From NCBI GenBank assembly GCA_005883305.1, contig VBAC01000001.1, forward strand, positions 496,001-560,000: a stretch of DNA of 64,000 bases, written 5' to 3'. The notes beneath the pieces were generated by a model. The model made no database searches. It had not been told where the DNA came from and saw only the letters and a program-made list of their open reading frames with translations. This DNA comes from Alphaproteobacteria bacterium. Lineage in GTDB: Bacteria; Pseudomonadota; Alphaproteobacteria; Sphingomonadales; Sphingomonadaceae. Made by a program: the position numbers and the translations under genes. Within the stretch, counting starts at the first letter, position 1. Every line of letters starts with the position of its first letter. Shown piece after piece: positions 16,783 through 29,000 of the stretch.

Positions 16783-17591
16783 GCGATCTCGACCGCCTCG
16801 CCGTTGCGGTCGGAGAGGATCAGAGCGAGGGTGAGCGAAGCGATCTCCGCCGGCGCGATCAGGCGGCCCGAGCGGTTGAGTCCGGCGAGCTCGGCGCGCG
16901 CCTCGCCCTCGCTGCGGCCGGTCTTTGCCGTGATGTTGGCGACGGAGCGGACGGTCATTTCGGTATCGACGAAGCCGGGACAGACCGCGTTCACGCGAAG
17001 GTTCGTCCTCGCATATTCGGCGGCGAGCGCGCGGGTCAGGCCTACGGCGCCGTGCTTGGCGGCGATATAGGGCGAGGCATAGGCGAAGCCCTGGAGCCCG
17101 GCCATCGAGGCGATGGTGACGATCCGTCCGGCCTCCGCTTCGAGGAGATCGGCGAGCGCCGCCTGGCAGCAGCGGAACATGCCGTCCAGATTGACAGCCA
17201 GCATGTCCCGCCAGAGCCGCTCGGTGACCTTGGCGAAGGGCACGCCCTCAGAGATGCCGGCATTGTTGACGAGGATCGAGATCGGGCCGTGGCGTTTGCG
17301 GGCGGCGGCGAAGGCGGAGTCGATCTGGGCGCGGTCGGTCACATCGGCCGGTGCCACGAAGATGCTCCCCGGCGCAGGCCGGGGTCCAGGCGCCGTTGAA
17401 GACGGCGGCGCTGCCGCCGCCTGGGCCCCGGCCTGCGCCGGGAAACAGCGACGCGCCGCCTCATCCAGTTTCTCGCGTCGCCGACCGACCAGAGTGAGGC
17501 TCGCTCCTTCCGCCGCCAGCGCCTCGGCGATAGCCGCGCCGATGCCGGTGCCGCCGCCGGTGACGATCGCGTGGCGACCCTGGAGCCTCAT
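16779..17591 (-). CDS. SDR family NAD(P)-dependent oxidoreductase with an inserted repeat peptide
   Basis: A short-chain dehydrogenase of 270 residues. It has the cofactor loop [20 protein letters not shown], the catalytic IASMAG serine and YIAAK (Tyr-x3-Lys), then PGFVDTEMT. Residues about 50-75, between the second strand and the ADVTD turn, are an Ala/Pro-rich stretch that relatives do not have; it is encoded exactly by a palindromic DNA repeat (17366-17443) that keeps the frame open. The gene is second in the anthraniloyl-CoA operon and would oxidise a ring or chain hydroxyl. Whether the insertion affects activity is unknown; it lies at a surface loop of the fold. Confidence 0.9.
   Translation of the reverse strand: MRLQGRHAIVTGGGTGIGAAIAEALAAEGASLTLVGRRREKLDEAARRCFPAQAGAQAAAAPPSSTAPGPRPAPGSIFVAPADVTDRAQIDSAFAAARKRHGPISILVNNAGISEGVPFAKVTERLWRDMLAVNLDGMFRCCQAALADLLEAEAGRIVTIASMAGLQGFAYASPYIAAKHGAVGLTRALAAEYARTNLRVNAVCPGFVDTEMTVRSVANITAKTGRSEGEARAELAGLNRSGRLIAPAEIASLTLALILSDRNGEAVEIA
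17366..17443. repeat. Palindromic repeat element inserted in frame inside the SDR gene
   Basis: Arms at 17366-17391 and 17419-17443 are inverted repeats (core CCCCGGCGCAGGCCGGGG, with one mismatch near the inner end), separated by 27 bases that themselves contain the inner palindrome GGCGGCGCTGCCGCC. The element is open in the reading frame of the SDR gene and adds about 26 residues. Confidence 0.85.
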
Positions 17592-19879
17592 GCCTTGAGC
17601 TCCGCTTCGCGCTGCAGATTGCGGGCGAGCTGGGCCATTCCGCCGAGATAGGGCGGGGGCACGGCGACGCGGCGGTAATCCTGCTGCGCGGCGGCGCGCA
17701 GAGTCCAGCTCGGGTCGATCAGGTGGGGACGGGCGAGCGCGACGAGATCGGCGCGGCCGGCGGCAAGGATCGAGTTGACGTGATCGGGCTCGTAGATGTT
17801 GCCGACCGCCATGGTCGTGACCCGGCCCTCGTTGCGGACCTGGTCGGCGAAGGGAGTCTGGAACATTCGGCCGTAGACCGGCTGGCAATCGGCCCAGGTC
17901 TGGCCGGCCGACACGTCGATCAAATCGGCGCCCGCCGCCCAGAAGGCGCGGCCGATCTCCACCGCGTCGTCCGGTGTCACCCCAAGATCGCCCATCCAGT
18001 CGGTGGCCGAGATGCGGACCGACATCGGGCGCTCGGCGGGCCACGCGGCGCGCATGGCGCGGAAGACTTCGAGGGGAAAGCGCAGCCGGTTTTCGAGGCT
18101 TCCGCCATAGTCGTCGGTCCGCTTGTTGGTCAGCGGAGTGATGAAGCTGGAGAGCAGATAGCCGTGCGCGGCGTGGAGCTCGATCATGTCGAAGCCCGCC
18201 TCGATGCCCATCCGCACCGAGGCGACGAACCGGGCGACGACTTCGTCCATGTCGGCGCGGGTCATCGGGCGGGGGACCTGGTTGTCGGCGCTCCAGGGCA
18301 CGTCCGAGGCGGCCATAACCGGCCAGTTGTCGGCGTCGAGCGGAACGTCATAGCCCTCCCAGCCGACCTTGGTGCTTCCCTTCGGCCCCGAATGGCCGAG
18401 CTGGAGGCAGAATTTGGCGCTGCTGTTGGCGTGGACGAAATCGACGATCCGCCGCCAGGCTTCGATATGCTCCGGCGCGTAGAGGCCCGTGCAACCCGGC
18501 GTGATTCGGCCCTCCGGCGAGACGCAAGTCATCTCGGTGTAGATCAAGCCTGCGCCGCCCTGGGCGCGGGCGCCGTAATGGACGAGGTGGAAATCATTCG
18601 GGCAACCGTCCTCGGCCGAATACATCGCCATCGGCGAGACGACGACTCGGTTGGCGACTTCCATTTCGCGCAGCTTGAACGGAGCGAACATCGGCGGGGC
18701 CGGCTCGTTGACGGCGCGGCCGCGCGCCTGCGACTGGAACCAGCATTCGACGCCTTCGAGCCAAGCCCTGTCCCGCAGGCGGAGATTTTCGTGGCTGACG
18801 CGCTGCGAGCGGGTGAGCAGCGAGTAGGCGAACTGGATCGGCTCGAAATCCAGATAGCGGTGGAGCGTCTCGAACCATTCGGTGGAGTTGCGCGCCGAAT
18901 TCTGGAGCTTCAGCACTTCGAGGTTCCGCTCGGCCTGGTATTCGGCGAGCGCCGCCCGGCGCGTCAGGCCCGGACGGTTCAGCACCTCGGCCAGCTTGAT
19001 CGCGTCCTCGAGCGCGAGCTTGGTTCCCGAGCCGATCGAGAAATGGGCGGTATGGGCGGCATCGCCGAGGAGGATCAGGTTTTCGTAGGCCCAGGTGTCG
19101 CACTTGATTCGGCGAAAGTTGAGCCATGCCTGGGGGCCGGGGAGGTGGCTCGCGTTGGACATCAGCTCGTGGCCGCCGAGATATTTGGCGAAAATCCGCT
19201 GGCACAAAGCGATCGCTTCCGGCTGCTCCATCCGGTCGAGGCCGAGGCCGGCCCAGGTCTTTGGGTCCATCTCGACGATGAAGGTCGAAAGATCGTCGTC
19301 GAAGCGGTAGGCATGGGCCCAGACCCAGCCCGCTTCGGTCTTTTCGAAGGCGAAGGTGAAAGCCTCGAAGACCTTGCGGGTGCCGAACCAGAAGAACTTG
19401 TTTCGGCGGACCTCGATGTCGACCCCGAAATGGGGCTCGTAGCGGTCGCGGATCCGGCTGTTGGCGCCGTCGGCGGCGATGACCAGGTCGTAGCCCGCCC
19501 AATCCGCAAGGTCGGGGCTCGCTTCGTGCTCGTAGTGGAGGTTCACGCCGAGATCGCGGGCGCGATCCTGGAGGATGCTCAGCAGCCGTTTGCGGCCGAT
19601 GCCGATGAAGCCGTGGCCGGAGGAGCGGATCGACGACCCATGAATGTGAACCTCGATATCGTCCGAATGGGCGAATTCGCTCTGGATGACGGCGCCGGAG
19701 ACCGGATCGTTGGCGAGCAGATTCTCGACCGTCTGGTCGGAGAAAACGACGCCCCAGCCGAACGTGTCGTCGCTTCGGTTGCGCTCGAACAGATCAATCC
19801 GGTGCCCCGGATCGCGAAGCTTCATCGAGATCGCGAGATAGAGCCCGGCCGGGCCTCCGCCGAGGCAAGCTATGCGCAT
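17588..19879 (-). CDS. Two-domain FAD monooxygenase / old-yellow-enzyme reductase (anthraniloyl-CoA monooxygenase-like)
   Basis: A 763-residue fusion. The N-terminal half is an aromatic-ring FAD monooxygenase: [15 protein letters not shown] at the start and [16 protein letters not shown] near residue 275. From about residue 395 ([18 protein letters not shown]) it is an NADH:flavin oxidoreductase of the old yellow enzyme family, with [16 protein letters not shown] and [14 protein letters not shown]. This architecture is that of 2-aminobenzoyl-CoA monooxygenase/reductase of Azoarcus evansii, and is also annotated as bifunctional salicylyl-CoA 5-hydroxylase/oxidoreductase. It would hydroxylate and then reduce the aromatic ring of the CoA ester. 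It is the first gene of the seven-gene operon and overlaps the SDR gene by ATGA. Confidence 0.92.
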   Translation of the reverse strand: MRIACLGGGPAGLYLAISMKLRDPGHRIDLFERNRSDDTFGWGVVFSDQTVENLLANDPVSGAVIQSEFAHSDDIEVHIHGSSIRSSGHGFIGIGRKRLLSILQDRARDLGVNLHYEHEASPDLADWAGYDLVIAADGANSRIRDRYEPHFGVDIEVRRNKFFWFGTRKVFEAFTFAFEKTEAGWVWAHAYRFDDDLSTFIVEMDPKTWAGLGLDRMEQPEAIALCQRIFAKYLGGHELMSNASHLPGPQAWLNFRRIKCDTWAYENLILLGDAAHTAHFSIGSGTKLALEDAIKLAEVLNRPGLTRRAALAEYQAERNLEVLKLQNSARNSTEWFETLHRYLDFEPIQFAYSLLTRSQRVSHENLRLRDRAWLEGVECWFQSQARGRAVNEPAPPMFAPFKLREMEVANRVVVSPMAMYSAEDGCPNDFHLVHYGARAQGGAGLIYTEMTCVSPEGRITPGCTGLYAPEHIEAWRRIVDFVHANSSAKFCLQLGHSGPKGSTKVGWEGYDVPLDADNWPVMAASDVPWSADNQVPRPMTRADMDEVVARFVASVRMGIEAGFDMIELHAAHGYLLSSFITPLTNKRTDDYGGSLENRLRFPLEVFRAMRAAWPAERPMSVRISATDWMGDLGVTPDDAVEIGRAFWAAGADLIDVSAGQTWADCQPVYGRMFQTPFADQVRNEGRVTTMAVGNIYEPDHVNSILAAGRADLVALARPHLIDPSWTLRAAAQQDYRRVAVPPPYLGGMAQLARNLQREAELKA

Positions 19880-19895
19880 CGAGACGTCCCAATTG

Positions 19896-19909
19896 CTTTA
19901 GCCCTAAAG
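19896..19909. promoter_or_regulatory. Palindromic operator candidate for the anthraniloyl-CoA operon
   Basis: CTTTAG-CC-CTAAAG is a perfect 6-2-6 inverted repeat centred about 23 bases upstream of the first ATG of the operon. Size and symmetry fit a MarR-family site. The 196-bp spacer up to the divergent autotransporter must hold both promoters. Confidence 0.55.
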
Positions 19910-20075
19910 TAAATTCGCCGGGGCCGTAACGTCAAGCGGAAATCCGCCATATTCCGCGACGTATTTGCCTCCTGGAATTGCTCTTCCGCGGGCTATGCAA
20001 GCGGATGACAATCCGATAGGCCGTCGAGATTGCGCCAGAGCGGTAGATTCTGGAGATCATCCGGTGGAGGGCAGA

Positions 20076-23000
20076 ATGAGTCGACGGGCGTTTCCAATCG
20101 ACTTGGCTTTCGACGGAAGAAATCCCGCTTCGGCACCCGTCCGCTCCCCGGCGCGGCGCGCCGTTCTACTCATAGGCACCAGCATTCTCGTCTATGCGGC
20201 GGTTCCCACCGCGGCGCGCGCGCAGGACGAGTGCGGCGCTCCTCCGCCCGGCGGCGGGACCGTCACCTGTCCTCCTTCGAACAACCCCTATCCGAACGGC
20301 ATCACCTATAACGGCGCGGTCGAAGACCTGACCGTGGTCCTCGAGCCCACCGTCACCGTCAGCGACACGGTCCAGCTCACCTCGAGCACCGCCTATGTCG
20401 ATCTGCGGATCGAAGGCCGCACCGACACAAGCATCGGAACGACCATCAGCGGGGCGCCGGGCGTCAGCATGGATGCCGGCTTCGGCACCGCCTATGTCGG
20501 CGTGGATTCGGTCTCGACCAACCAATCCCACTCGCGCGGAATCACGGCGGACAGCTCCGACGGGACCACAATCTTCGTCAACGATATCGTGACGTCGGGC
20601 AAATATAGCGGCGGAATCGTCGCCACCGTGAGCGGCCCGAGCGCAGTTGCGGAAGCCCAGCCGCTGGTGGACGTCCACAGCGGAACGATCAGCACATCGG
20701 GCAAATATAGCGACGGCATCACCGCCACCAATCCGATCGGCTCGGTGTCGATCGCCAGCGATTCGATCACCACGACCGGGTCCGACAGCCGCGGAATCAC
20801 CGCCGGGGCGAGCGGGCTGCTATCGATCACGTCGGAATCGATCAGCACCTCCAACGCGCGGTCGACGGGCATCGATGCCGACACCATCGCCGGCGACCTG
20901 GCGATCGTCAGCGGTACGATTCACACGAGCGGCACGCTCAGCACCGCCATCGACGCGCACACGCCCAACGGGTCGATCGATATCACCAGCGACAGCGTGA
21001 CAACGACGGCAGGGACCAGCCCTGGAATTCATGCTGTGTCCGATTCCGGCAACGTGACGGTTTCCAGCGGTTCCGTCAGTACTGACGGAGCGAGCAGTAT
21101 CGGAATCGACGCCAGCGGCACGGGTCTCGTGACGGTGACATCGGGAACGGTCGTCACTTCAGGCGCCAATTCAACCGGAATCAGCGCCCGCCAGAGCGGA
21201 TACGGCGGATCCGGCGGCGGCGATCCGACCTGCGAGCCGGATTGTCCCGATTACACGCCGTCTGAAATCATAGCGCCGGGAGAGCCGCACGAAGAGATTG
21301 GCGTCGGCCCGGGGGTTGTAATCGACAGCACGTCGATGACCACGTCGGGCGGCAGCAGCCCCGGCATCTCCGGATTCTCGGCCGACGGTTTCGTTCAAAT
21401 CACCAGCGGCTCGGTTGAGACTTTCGGTACCAGCAGTCGCGGCATTGTCGCCCTCGGCCATACCGAGGTGCTGATCAACAGCAGCTACGTCGATACGTTC
21501 AACATCAACAGCGGCGGGATCGTCGCGTATTCGGATACTGCCGACGTTACGATTATCAGCGGCTCGGTCGTGACCCGCGGCGACCATTCCGCTGGCATAT
21601 ACGCTGCCTCTGACCTCGCCGGCGATTACCTTCCCGTAGTGACCGTCAACTCGACCAGCGTAGCGACTGGTTCGGAAGACGGCGGCTACATGAGCCGCGG
21701 CATCGATGCACGCAGCTCGGGCGCGGTCGTGATCAATTCAGGTTCCGTGTCCACCATGGGCAACAGTTCCATCGGCATCTACGCCCACCAAGGAATCGCG
21801 GACTCAGATTGTGGGGATTGCCAGAATTTTACCGGGCAGGCCCCAGTCGTCGATCCGGCCAATGTCGGCGTAACGATCACCAGCGCCGATGTCGGCACAT
21901 TCGGCGCCTCGAGCGGGGGAATCGTCGGCCTGTCCGACGATGGGTTTGTTCACATCGCCAACACCGGCGTGGTGACCACTGCGGGGGCGCAAAGCACCGG
22001 CATTCTAGCCGACGCGCATAGCGACGTAAGCGTCTCAAGCGGAGTCGTACGGACGGCTGGGGAGAATAGCGACGGCATCTTCGCCATCGGACGTCAGGGA
22101 GACGTCGTGATCGGCAGTGGGTTCGTCCACACCGAGGGCCTTGACGGAGACGGCATCGTCGGACTCGCCACCGGTATCAACGGGGACGTCACGATCAATT
22201 CGGGCGGGGTGATCACCCAAGGCGATTCCTCCATCGGCATTTATGGCATGGGTACCGACCGCCTGACTGTCACCTCGGGTTCCGTGGCGACCTCAGGCTC
22301 CAACTCCGCTGGCATCGACGTACGCCAGCTTGGCTACAGCACACCCTCATCGCCGCCCGCACCGATTGCCGGCGGCGCCAGCCTGATTGGGGTCGGTCCG
22401 GGCGTGACCGTCAGCAGCGGCTCCGTGATCACGGCCGGGGCCGATAGCCCGGGCATCCTGGCGGCATCGGCCGACGGCTGGGTTCAAATCGCGAGCGGCA
22501 GCGTTCACACGTCCGGAGATAACAGCGCCGGCATCGGCGCGACCGCCCGGGACGACGTCCAGATCGTGAGCGGCGACGTCGCCACGGAGGGGGTAAATTC
22601 GCCCGGCATCGACGCCTATTCGTCCGACGGCGATGTGGACATCACCAGCAGCGGATCCGTATCGACTCTCGGCGGCACGAGCGGCGGCATCTCGGGAATC
22701 GCCTACAATGGTTCCGTGACGATCGTGAGCGGCGCGGTGACGACCGTCGGCAATAGCAGCACCGGGATCCTTGCGGCGGGTCTAGAGGGTGTGACGATTA
22801 CATCGGGCAATGTCACCACCAGCGGAAACAACAGTGCCGGGATCAGCGCCGACGCCTATTTCGGTGACACGAATGTCGTCAGCGCCGTCGTTACCACAAC
22901 GGGCTCGAACAGCCCCGGCATCGCCGCGAGCTCCTATTACGGCGCAACCAACGTCACCAGCGAGTTCGTCGCCACTTCGGGAACCGGAAGCCTGGGCATT

Positions 23001-26000
23001 CTGGCGCTTGGATACACAGGTGCCACGGTCCACAGCGGCGTCGTGCAGACCTCCGGCGACGGGGCGATCGGCATCGCCGGGCTCGCCAAATATGGCGACA
23101 CGGAGGTTCACAGCGGAACCGTTTCGACCGACGGACAAAACGCGCTGGGCATCCTTGCTCTCGCCGGCGGCGAAGGCGCGGTGACGGTCGACAGCCTCAG
23201 CGTCTCGACCCTTGGGGGCGATGCTGCCGGTATCGTCGCCACCACCGCGAAATATGGAACGGGCAGCGTCACCGTGACGAGCGGCGTCGTTTCGACCCAG
23301 GGAAACAGCGCGCCCGGCATCATTGCTGTCGCCCTCGGCGACGTCACGCTCGACAGCGGACTCGTCGGGACATTCGGAACCGGCAGCATCGGCATCGAGG
23401 CGATTTCGCAAGACGGTGACGTCACAGTGACGAGTGGAGCGATCGGCACATTCGGTACTGGCGCGACGGGTCTGGTTGCCGGCACTTACGGCTCCGGCGA
23501 TACGAATGTCGGCAGCGGTTCGGTCGAGACCTATGGAGATAACAGTCCTGGCATCGTGGCCTTCGCCCGTGAGGGTAACGTCGCCGTTACCAGTGGAACT
23601 GTTGCTACATCCGGTTCCAGCAGCGACGGGATCATCGCCTACGCATATGACACTCACACGGTCACGGTCACTTCGGATCTGGTCACGACTCTCGGCGACA
23701 ATTCAATCGGGATCACGGCGAACCAGTTCGTCACGCCTCCGCCGTCCGACAGCAACGCCTTCGCAGGCCAAGCCAGCGATCCGGTCTTGGGCGCCAACGG
23801 CGGCGTCAGCGTCATCAGCGGTTCCGTCACCACGACCGGGGTCAACAGCTCAGGCATAGTTGCGACCGCGGCGCTCGGCGATGTCGAAATTATCAGCGGA
23901 ACGGTGGTCACCCAGGGCGCCAGCAGCATCGGCATCTCGGCGACGGCCGCCGGCCGGGTGACCGTCACCAGTGGTTCAGTGGAGACTACCGGCGACGACA
24001 GCGATGGGATCAACGCAGGCTCCTCAGCGGGAAACGTTACCGTCACGGCAACCGACATTGCCACGCTGGGAGACCGTTCCGAGGGCGTTGAGGCCGTCTC
24101 CAACACCGGCGCGGTCTCCGTGACCAGCGACGGCGTAATCAACACCAGCGGCTACGACAGTGACGGCATCGTGGCGACCACCGGGGGCGGCACGGGCAAC
24201 GTCACGGTCGATGGAGGCTCGGTCCATACGCGCGGCGACTTCGCCACAGGCATTTATGCGCGCAGCGCCGGCGGCGCAGTGTCGGTGGCCAGCAACGGGG
24301 TCGTGAGCACCGCCGGCATGCAAAGCACAGGCATTCTCGCGCTCGCAGACAACCGCGACGTTACCGTCCATGCGAATAATGTGACGACCCAAGGCAACGG
24401 CAGCGAGGCGATCCGCGCGCGCTCAAGCGTCGGCTCCGTCTCGGTAACCGCCGACGGGCTGGTCCAGACAAGCGGTCAGGACAGCATCGGAATCCACGCC
24501 TTCAACACTGGCGGCACCGCCGGCGTCACGGTCAACTCCGCGGCCGTCGTCACCGCCGGCAACAACAGCCGGGGCATCTACGGATCTTCCGCGAACGGAT
24601 ATGTCCACATCGTCAGCGGCACGGTCGGCACGAGCGGCGACAACAGCGCAGGAATCCACGCGAGCGCACAAACCGACGCCGAGATCACAAGCGGCGCCGT
24701 TTCAACCCAAGGCATTAACTCGATCGGCATCGATGCCTTCGGCGAGAGCGGCGTATCCGTTCACAGCGGCTCGGTCCAGACCTCGGGCGCTGGCGCGACC
24801 GGTATCGCCGCTTTCTCGCAAGACGGCAGCGTCACCATTGTCAGCCACACCGTTGCCACCCAGGGCAGCGGTGCCGGCGGCATCGACGCGCGAGTGACAC
24901 CGATCAGCAATTTTGCCGGCTCGATTTCAATCGACAGCGGCGTCGTAAGCACGATCGGAGACAATTCGGCCGGCATCGTCGCCGTTGCCGGCCGGAGCGC
25001 CGAGCCGGGCCTGATATCGGTAACGAGCGGCAGCGTGACGACCGGTGGCAACGGCTCCGTCGGAATCGATGCCTACGCACACAATGCCGAGGTGATTGTC
25101 GGGAGCGGCTCGATCGCGACGTCCGGGAACGGTTCGGCCGGAATCTCGGCCTATTCCTATAACCGCAATGTCACGGTCACGTCGGGCTCGGTCACGACCC
25201 ACGGAGGGAACAGCGCCGGCATCCGAGCGGGCTCGGATCGCTATGGCTATTATTCGCCGACCGTCACCATCCATTCGACCTCCATTACCACGACGGGCAA
25301 CGACAGCGACGGAATCGACGCGCGCAGCTCGGCCAACGTCGTCATCACGTCGGGGACCGTCAGCACCAGCGGTTCCAATTCCGAGGGCATTATCGCGCGG
25401 CAGGACACCTACGAACCCTATGTCTGCCCAGACTGCAACGACATCCAGGCGCCGGCCGATTCCGCGCAGGTAATCGGCGTCGGCCCCGGCGTCTCGATCA
25501 CCAGCGGAACGGTCACGACCACGGGCTTCAACAGCGACGGCATCTACGCCTTTTCGCAGGACGGCTTCGTCCAGATCGCCAGCAATTCGGTCACCACCAG
25601 CGGCGGCGGAAGCACCGGCATCAACGCATTCGCGGCGGGCGATGTCGCGGTGACCAGCGGCGCCATCGGCACCGCGGGCGCAAGCGCGACGGGCATCTTC
25701 GCCCGTAGCGTCACAAGCTCCGTCACCGTCGGCAGCACCTCGGTCAGCACCGGCGGCAATTTCAGCCACGGAATCTATGCGTCCGGGGCGGGCAACGTGG
25801 CCGTGACGAGCGGCGCGGTGGGGACGCTCGGCAACGGTGCGACCGGAATCCGTGCGCACAGCGACGCGGGCTCGGTGGCGGTCGGGAGCACCACGGTCAC
25901 CACCATCGGCAACGGCAGCCGCGGGATCGACGCCGTTGCGGTGGTGGGCGACGTGACGGTGACCAGCGGCACGGTGACCACGGCAGGCGGCAATGCGACC

Positions 26001-29000
26001 GGAATCTACGCGGTGTCCGGCGGCGGCAACGCCGCAGTCACCAGCACAGCCGTCAGCACCGCAGGCGCCGGCAGCACCGGCATCATCGCGATTTCCAACG
26101 AAGCGAACGTGACGATCGGCAGCGGCGCCGTCTCGACCCTGGGCGGCAACGCGGCCGGCATCTTCGCGCAAGCCTCGAGCGGGGCGGTGACGATCGGCAG
26201 CGGCTCGGTAGTCACCGGCGGCGCCAATAGCGGCGGAATCATTGCGTTCGGGGACGGCAACGTCGCGATTACGAGCGGCACCGTTTCCACCGGCGGCACG
26301 AACGCGAACGGCATCTTCGCGCAAAGCTCGTCCGGTCAGGTGACGATCGGAAGCACGTCCGTGACCACGAACGGGGACAGCAGCAGCGGGATCGTTGCGT
26401 TCGGTGCGACCGCCACGACCCTGACCAGCGGCTCGGTAGACACCGCCGGCGAATACGCGACCGGCATATTCGCGCGGAGCTACACGGGGCCCGTCACGGT
26501 CGGCAGCATGTCAATTAGCACCGACGGCGACAGCAGCCGGGGCATTGACGCGTTGGGCCCGGGCGCCGTGGCAGTAACGAGCGGCGCGGTGGATACCACA
26601 GGCGATCATTCAATCGGCATTAGCGGCCAGAGCTCGGCGGGCGCCGTCACTGTCGGGAGCGCGTCGGTCATCACTCACGGCGACGACAGCGTAGGAATTC
26701 TCGTGGTGGCAGCTACCGGCGGGACCGTCACCAGCGGCTCCGTGACCACGACGGGGGCCTATGCGACGGGCATCCTCGCGCTGGCCCCGGATGGGACCGT
26801 CACGATCGGAAGCGGCGCGATCACGACCGCCGGCGACAGCAGCCGCGGAATTGGGGCTTACGGCTCGGCGGGCGTCACCATCACCAGCGGCAGCGTGGCG
26901 ACGACGGGCGCCGACTCGGCGGCGATCCGCGCGCAAAGCTCCAACGGCTTCGTGACGATCGGGAGCACGTCGATCACCACGGCGGGCCAGGGCAGCCGGG
27001 GCATCGACGCGTCGGCGGCCAACGACATCGCGATCACCAGCGCCTCCGTCGTCACGGGGGGCAGTAACAGCAACGGCATCGAAGCCCGGTCCGATACCGG
27101 CAATGTGACGGTGACCAGCGGCACGGTCGCGACCACCGGAGCCACGGACAGCACTGGGATCCGGGCGCGCGCCTTCGGCGGCAGCGCCACGATCGCGAGC
27201 TCGGCGGTGACCACCACCGGCACGCGCGGGCACGGCCTCATCGCCGGCGCGTATGGCGGCGACGCCACGATCACCAGCGGCAACGTCACCACATCGGGCG
27301 CCGACAGCGATGGCATCTCCGCCTACGCCCGCAACGGCAACGTCCTCGTCACCAGCACAGGCACGGTGCGCACGACGGGCGCCAATTCCGAGGGCATCAC
27401 CGCTTTCGCCAATGGCGGCAATGCGGCGATCACAAGCAACCTCGTTATCACGACCGGGACCGGGTCCGAGGGTCTCCGGGCATCCGCCCTCGGAGGTAAC
27501 GCCAGCGTCACCAGCGGCGGCGTGACCACCGCGGGGGCCAACAGCGACGGCATCTACGCCTACGCCCGCGACGGCAACGCGGCCGTCACCAGCACCGGCA
27601 CGGTGCGCACCACGAGCGCTTCCGATGCCGACGGGATCACCGCTTTCACCAACCGCGGCAACGCGACCGTCGCCAGCAATATCGTGATCACGTCCGGCGC
27701 GGATTCGGACGGCGTTCAGGCGGTCGCGATTCACGGCAACGCCAGGGTCACCAGCACAAGCGTCACAACGACGGGCGCCTATGCCGAGGGCATATTCGCT
27801 TATGCCGATGAGGGCGGCGCCACCGTCACGAGCACGGCGGTCGCGACCGGCGGCAACGAAGCGGCGGGGATCGTCGCCAGGTCCAGGTTCGGAAACACGA
27901 CGGTGACCAGCGGCTCGGTGGCGACGACCGGCCGCTATAGCGACGCGATCAACGTCTTCACCTATGAGGGCGACGCGCTCGTCACCAGCACCGGCCCGGT
28001 CAGCACGTCCGGCGACCGCAGCGACGGCATCGACCTGTTCGCCTATCACGGCAACGCGACGGTCGTCAGCAGCGGCGCGGTGACCACCCTCGGCAGTGAT
28101 TCGGCTGGCATCGAGATCACCGCGATCGGCGGCAATGCGAGCGTCACCAGCAGCGGCGCCATCACCACCAGCGGCGCTTTCAGCGATGGCATCTATGCCT
28201 ATGCCGATGGCGGCAATGCTACGGTGACCAGCACCGGCGTGGTCCGAACCGGCGGGGCCAGCGCGTTCGGCATCTACGCCGCCGCGACCGGGCGGGTCGT
28301 CATCACCTCGGGTAGCGTGATCACGACCGGGGCCAATGCGATCGGCATCTTCGGCACCCAGATCGAGGAACCGGACGAAGGGCAGGATTCGATCGCCGGA
28401 GGAGCGGCCGCGCTCGGGCCCAATGGCGGCGTCTCGATCACCAGCGGATCGGTGACCACCAGCGGCGCGTTCGCCCACGGAATCGTCGGCGAGGCGGCGA
28501 CCGGCGACGTCGAGATTCTCAGCACCGGCACAATCGCCACGTCGGGCGCCAACAGCGTCGGCATCGCCGCGATCAGCCACGCCGGCTTCGTCGCCGTCGA
28601 CGCCAACGCGATCAGCGTCACCGGTGCCGGCGGGTCAGCGATCTTCGTCAATTCCGCGACCACCAGCACGGTCACGATCCGCGGCCTCGTCCAGTCGACC
28701 AACGGCTTCGAGGTCCAGGCCAATGGCGGGGCGGCGACGGTCAACACGACGGCGACCGGAATCATCCGCGGCCAGATCGACCTCACCGACAATGCCGACC
28801 GGGTCAACAATGCCGGCCTGTTCGACGCGATCGGCACCAGCCTGTTCGGCCTTGGCAGCGATGCGTTCAACAATTCCGGAACGGTCACCGCGTTCAACGG
28901 CGCGGCGGTCTTCGCGGGGCTGGAGGCGTTCAACAATACAGGCCGCGTCGAGATGCGCGACAACGCCGTCAACGACACGCTGAACGTCACCGGCGCCTTT

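Noticed and set aside
20500..28625. Regular short repeats that might look like a CRISPR array
   Set aside because: The units are coding and degenerate, without conserved repeat/unique spacer alternation, and no cas genes are present.
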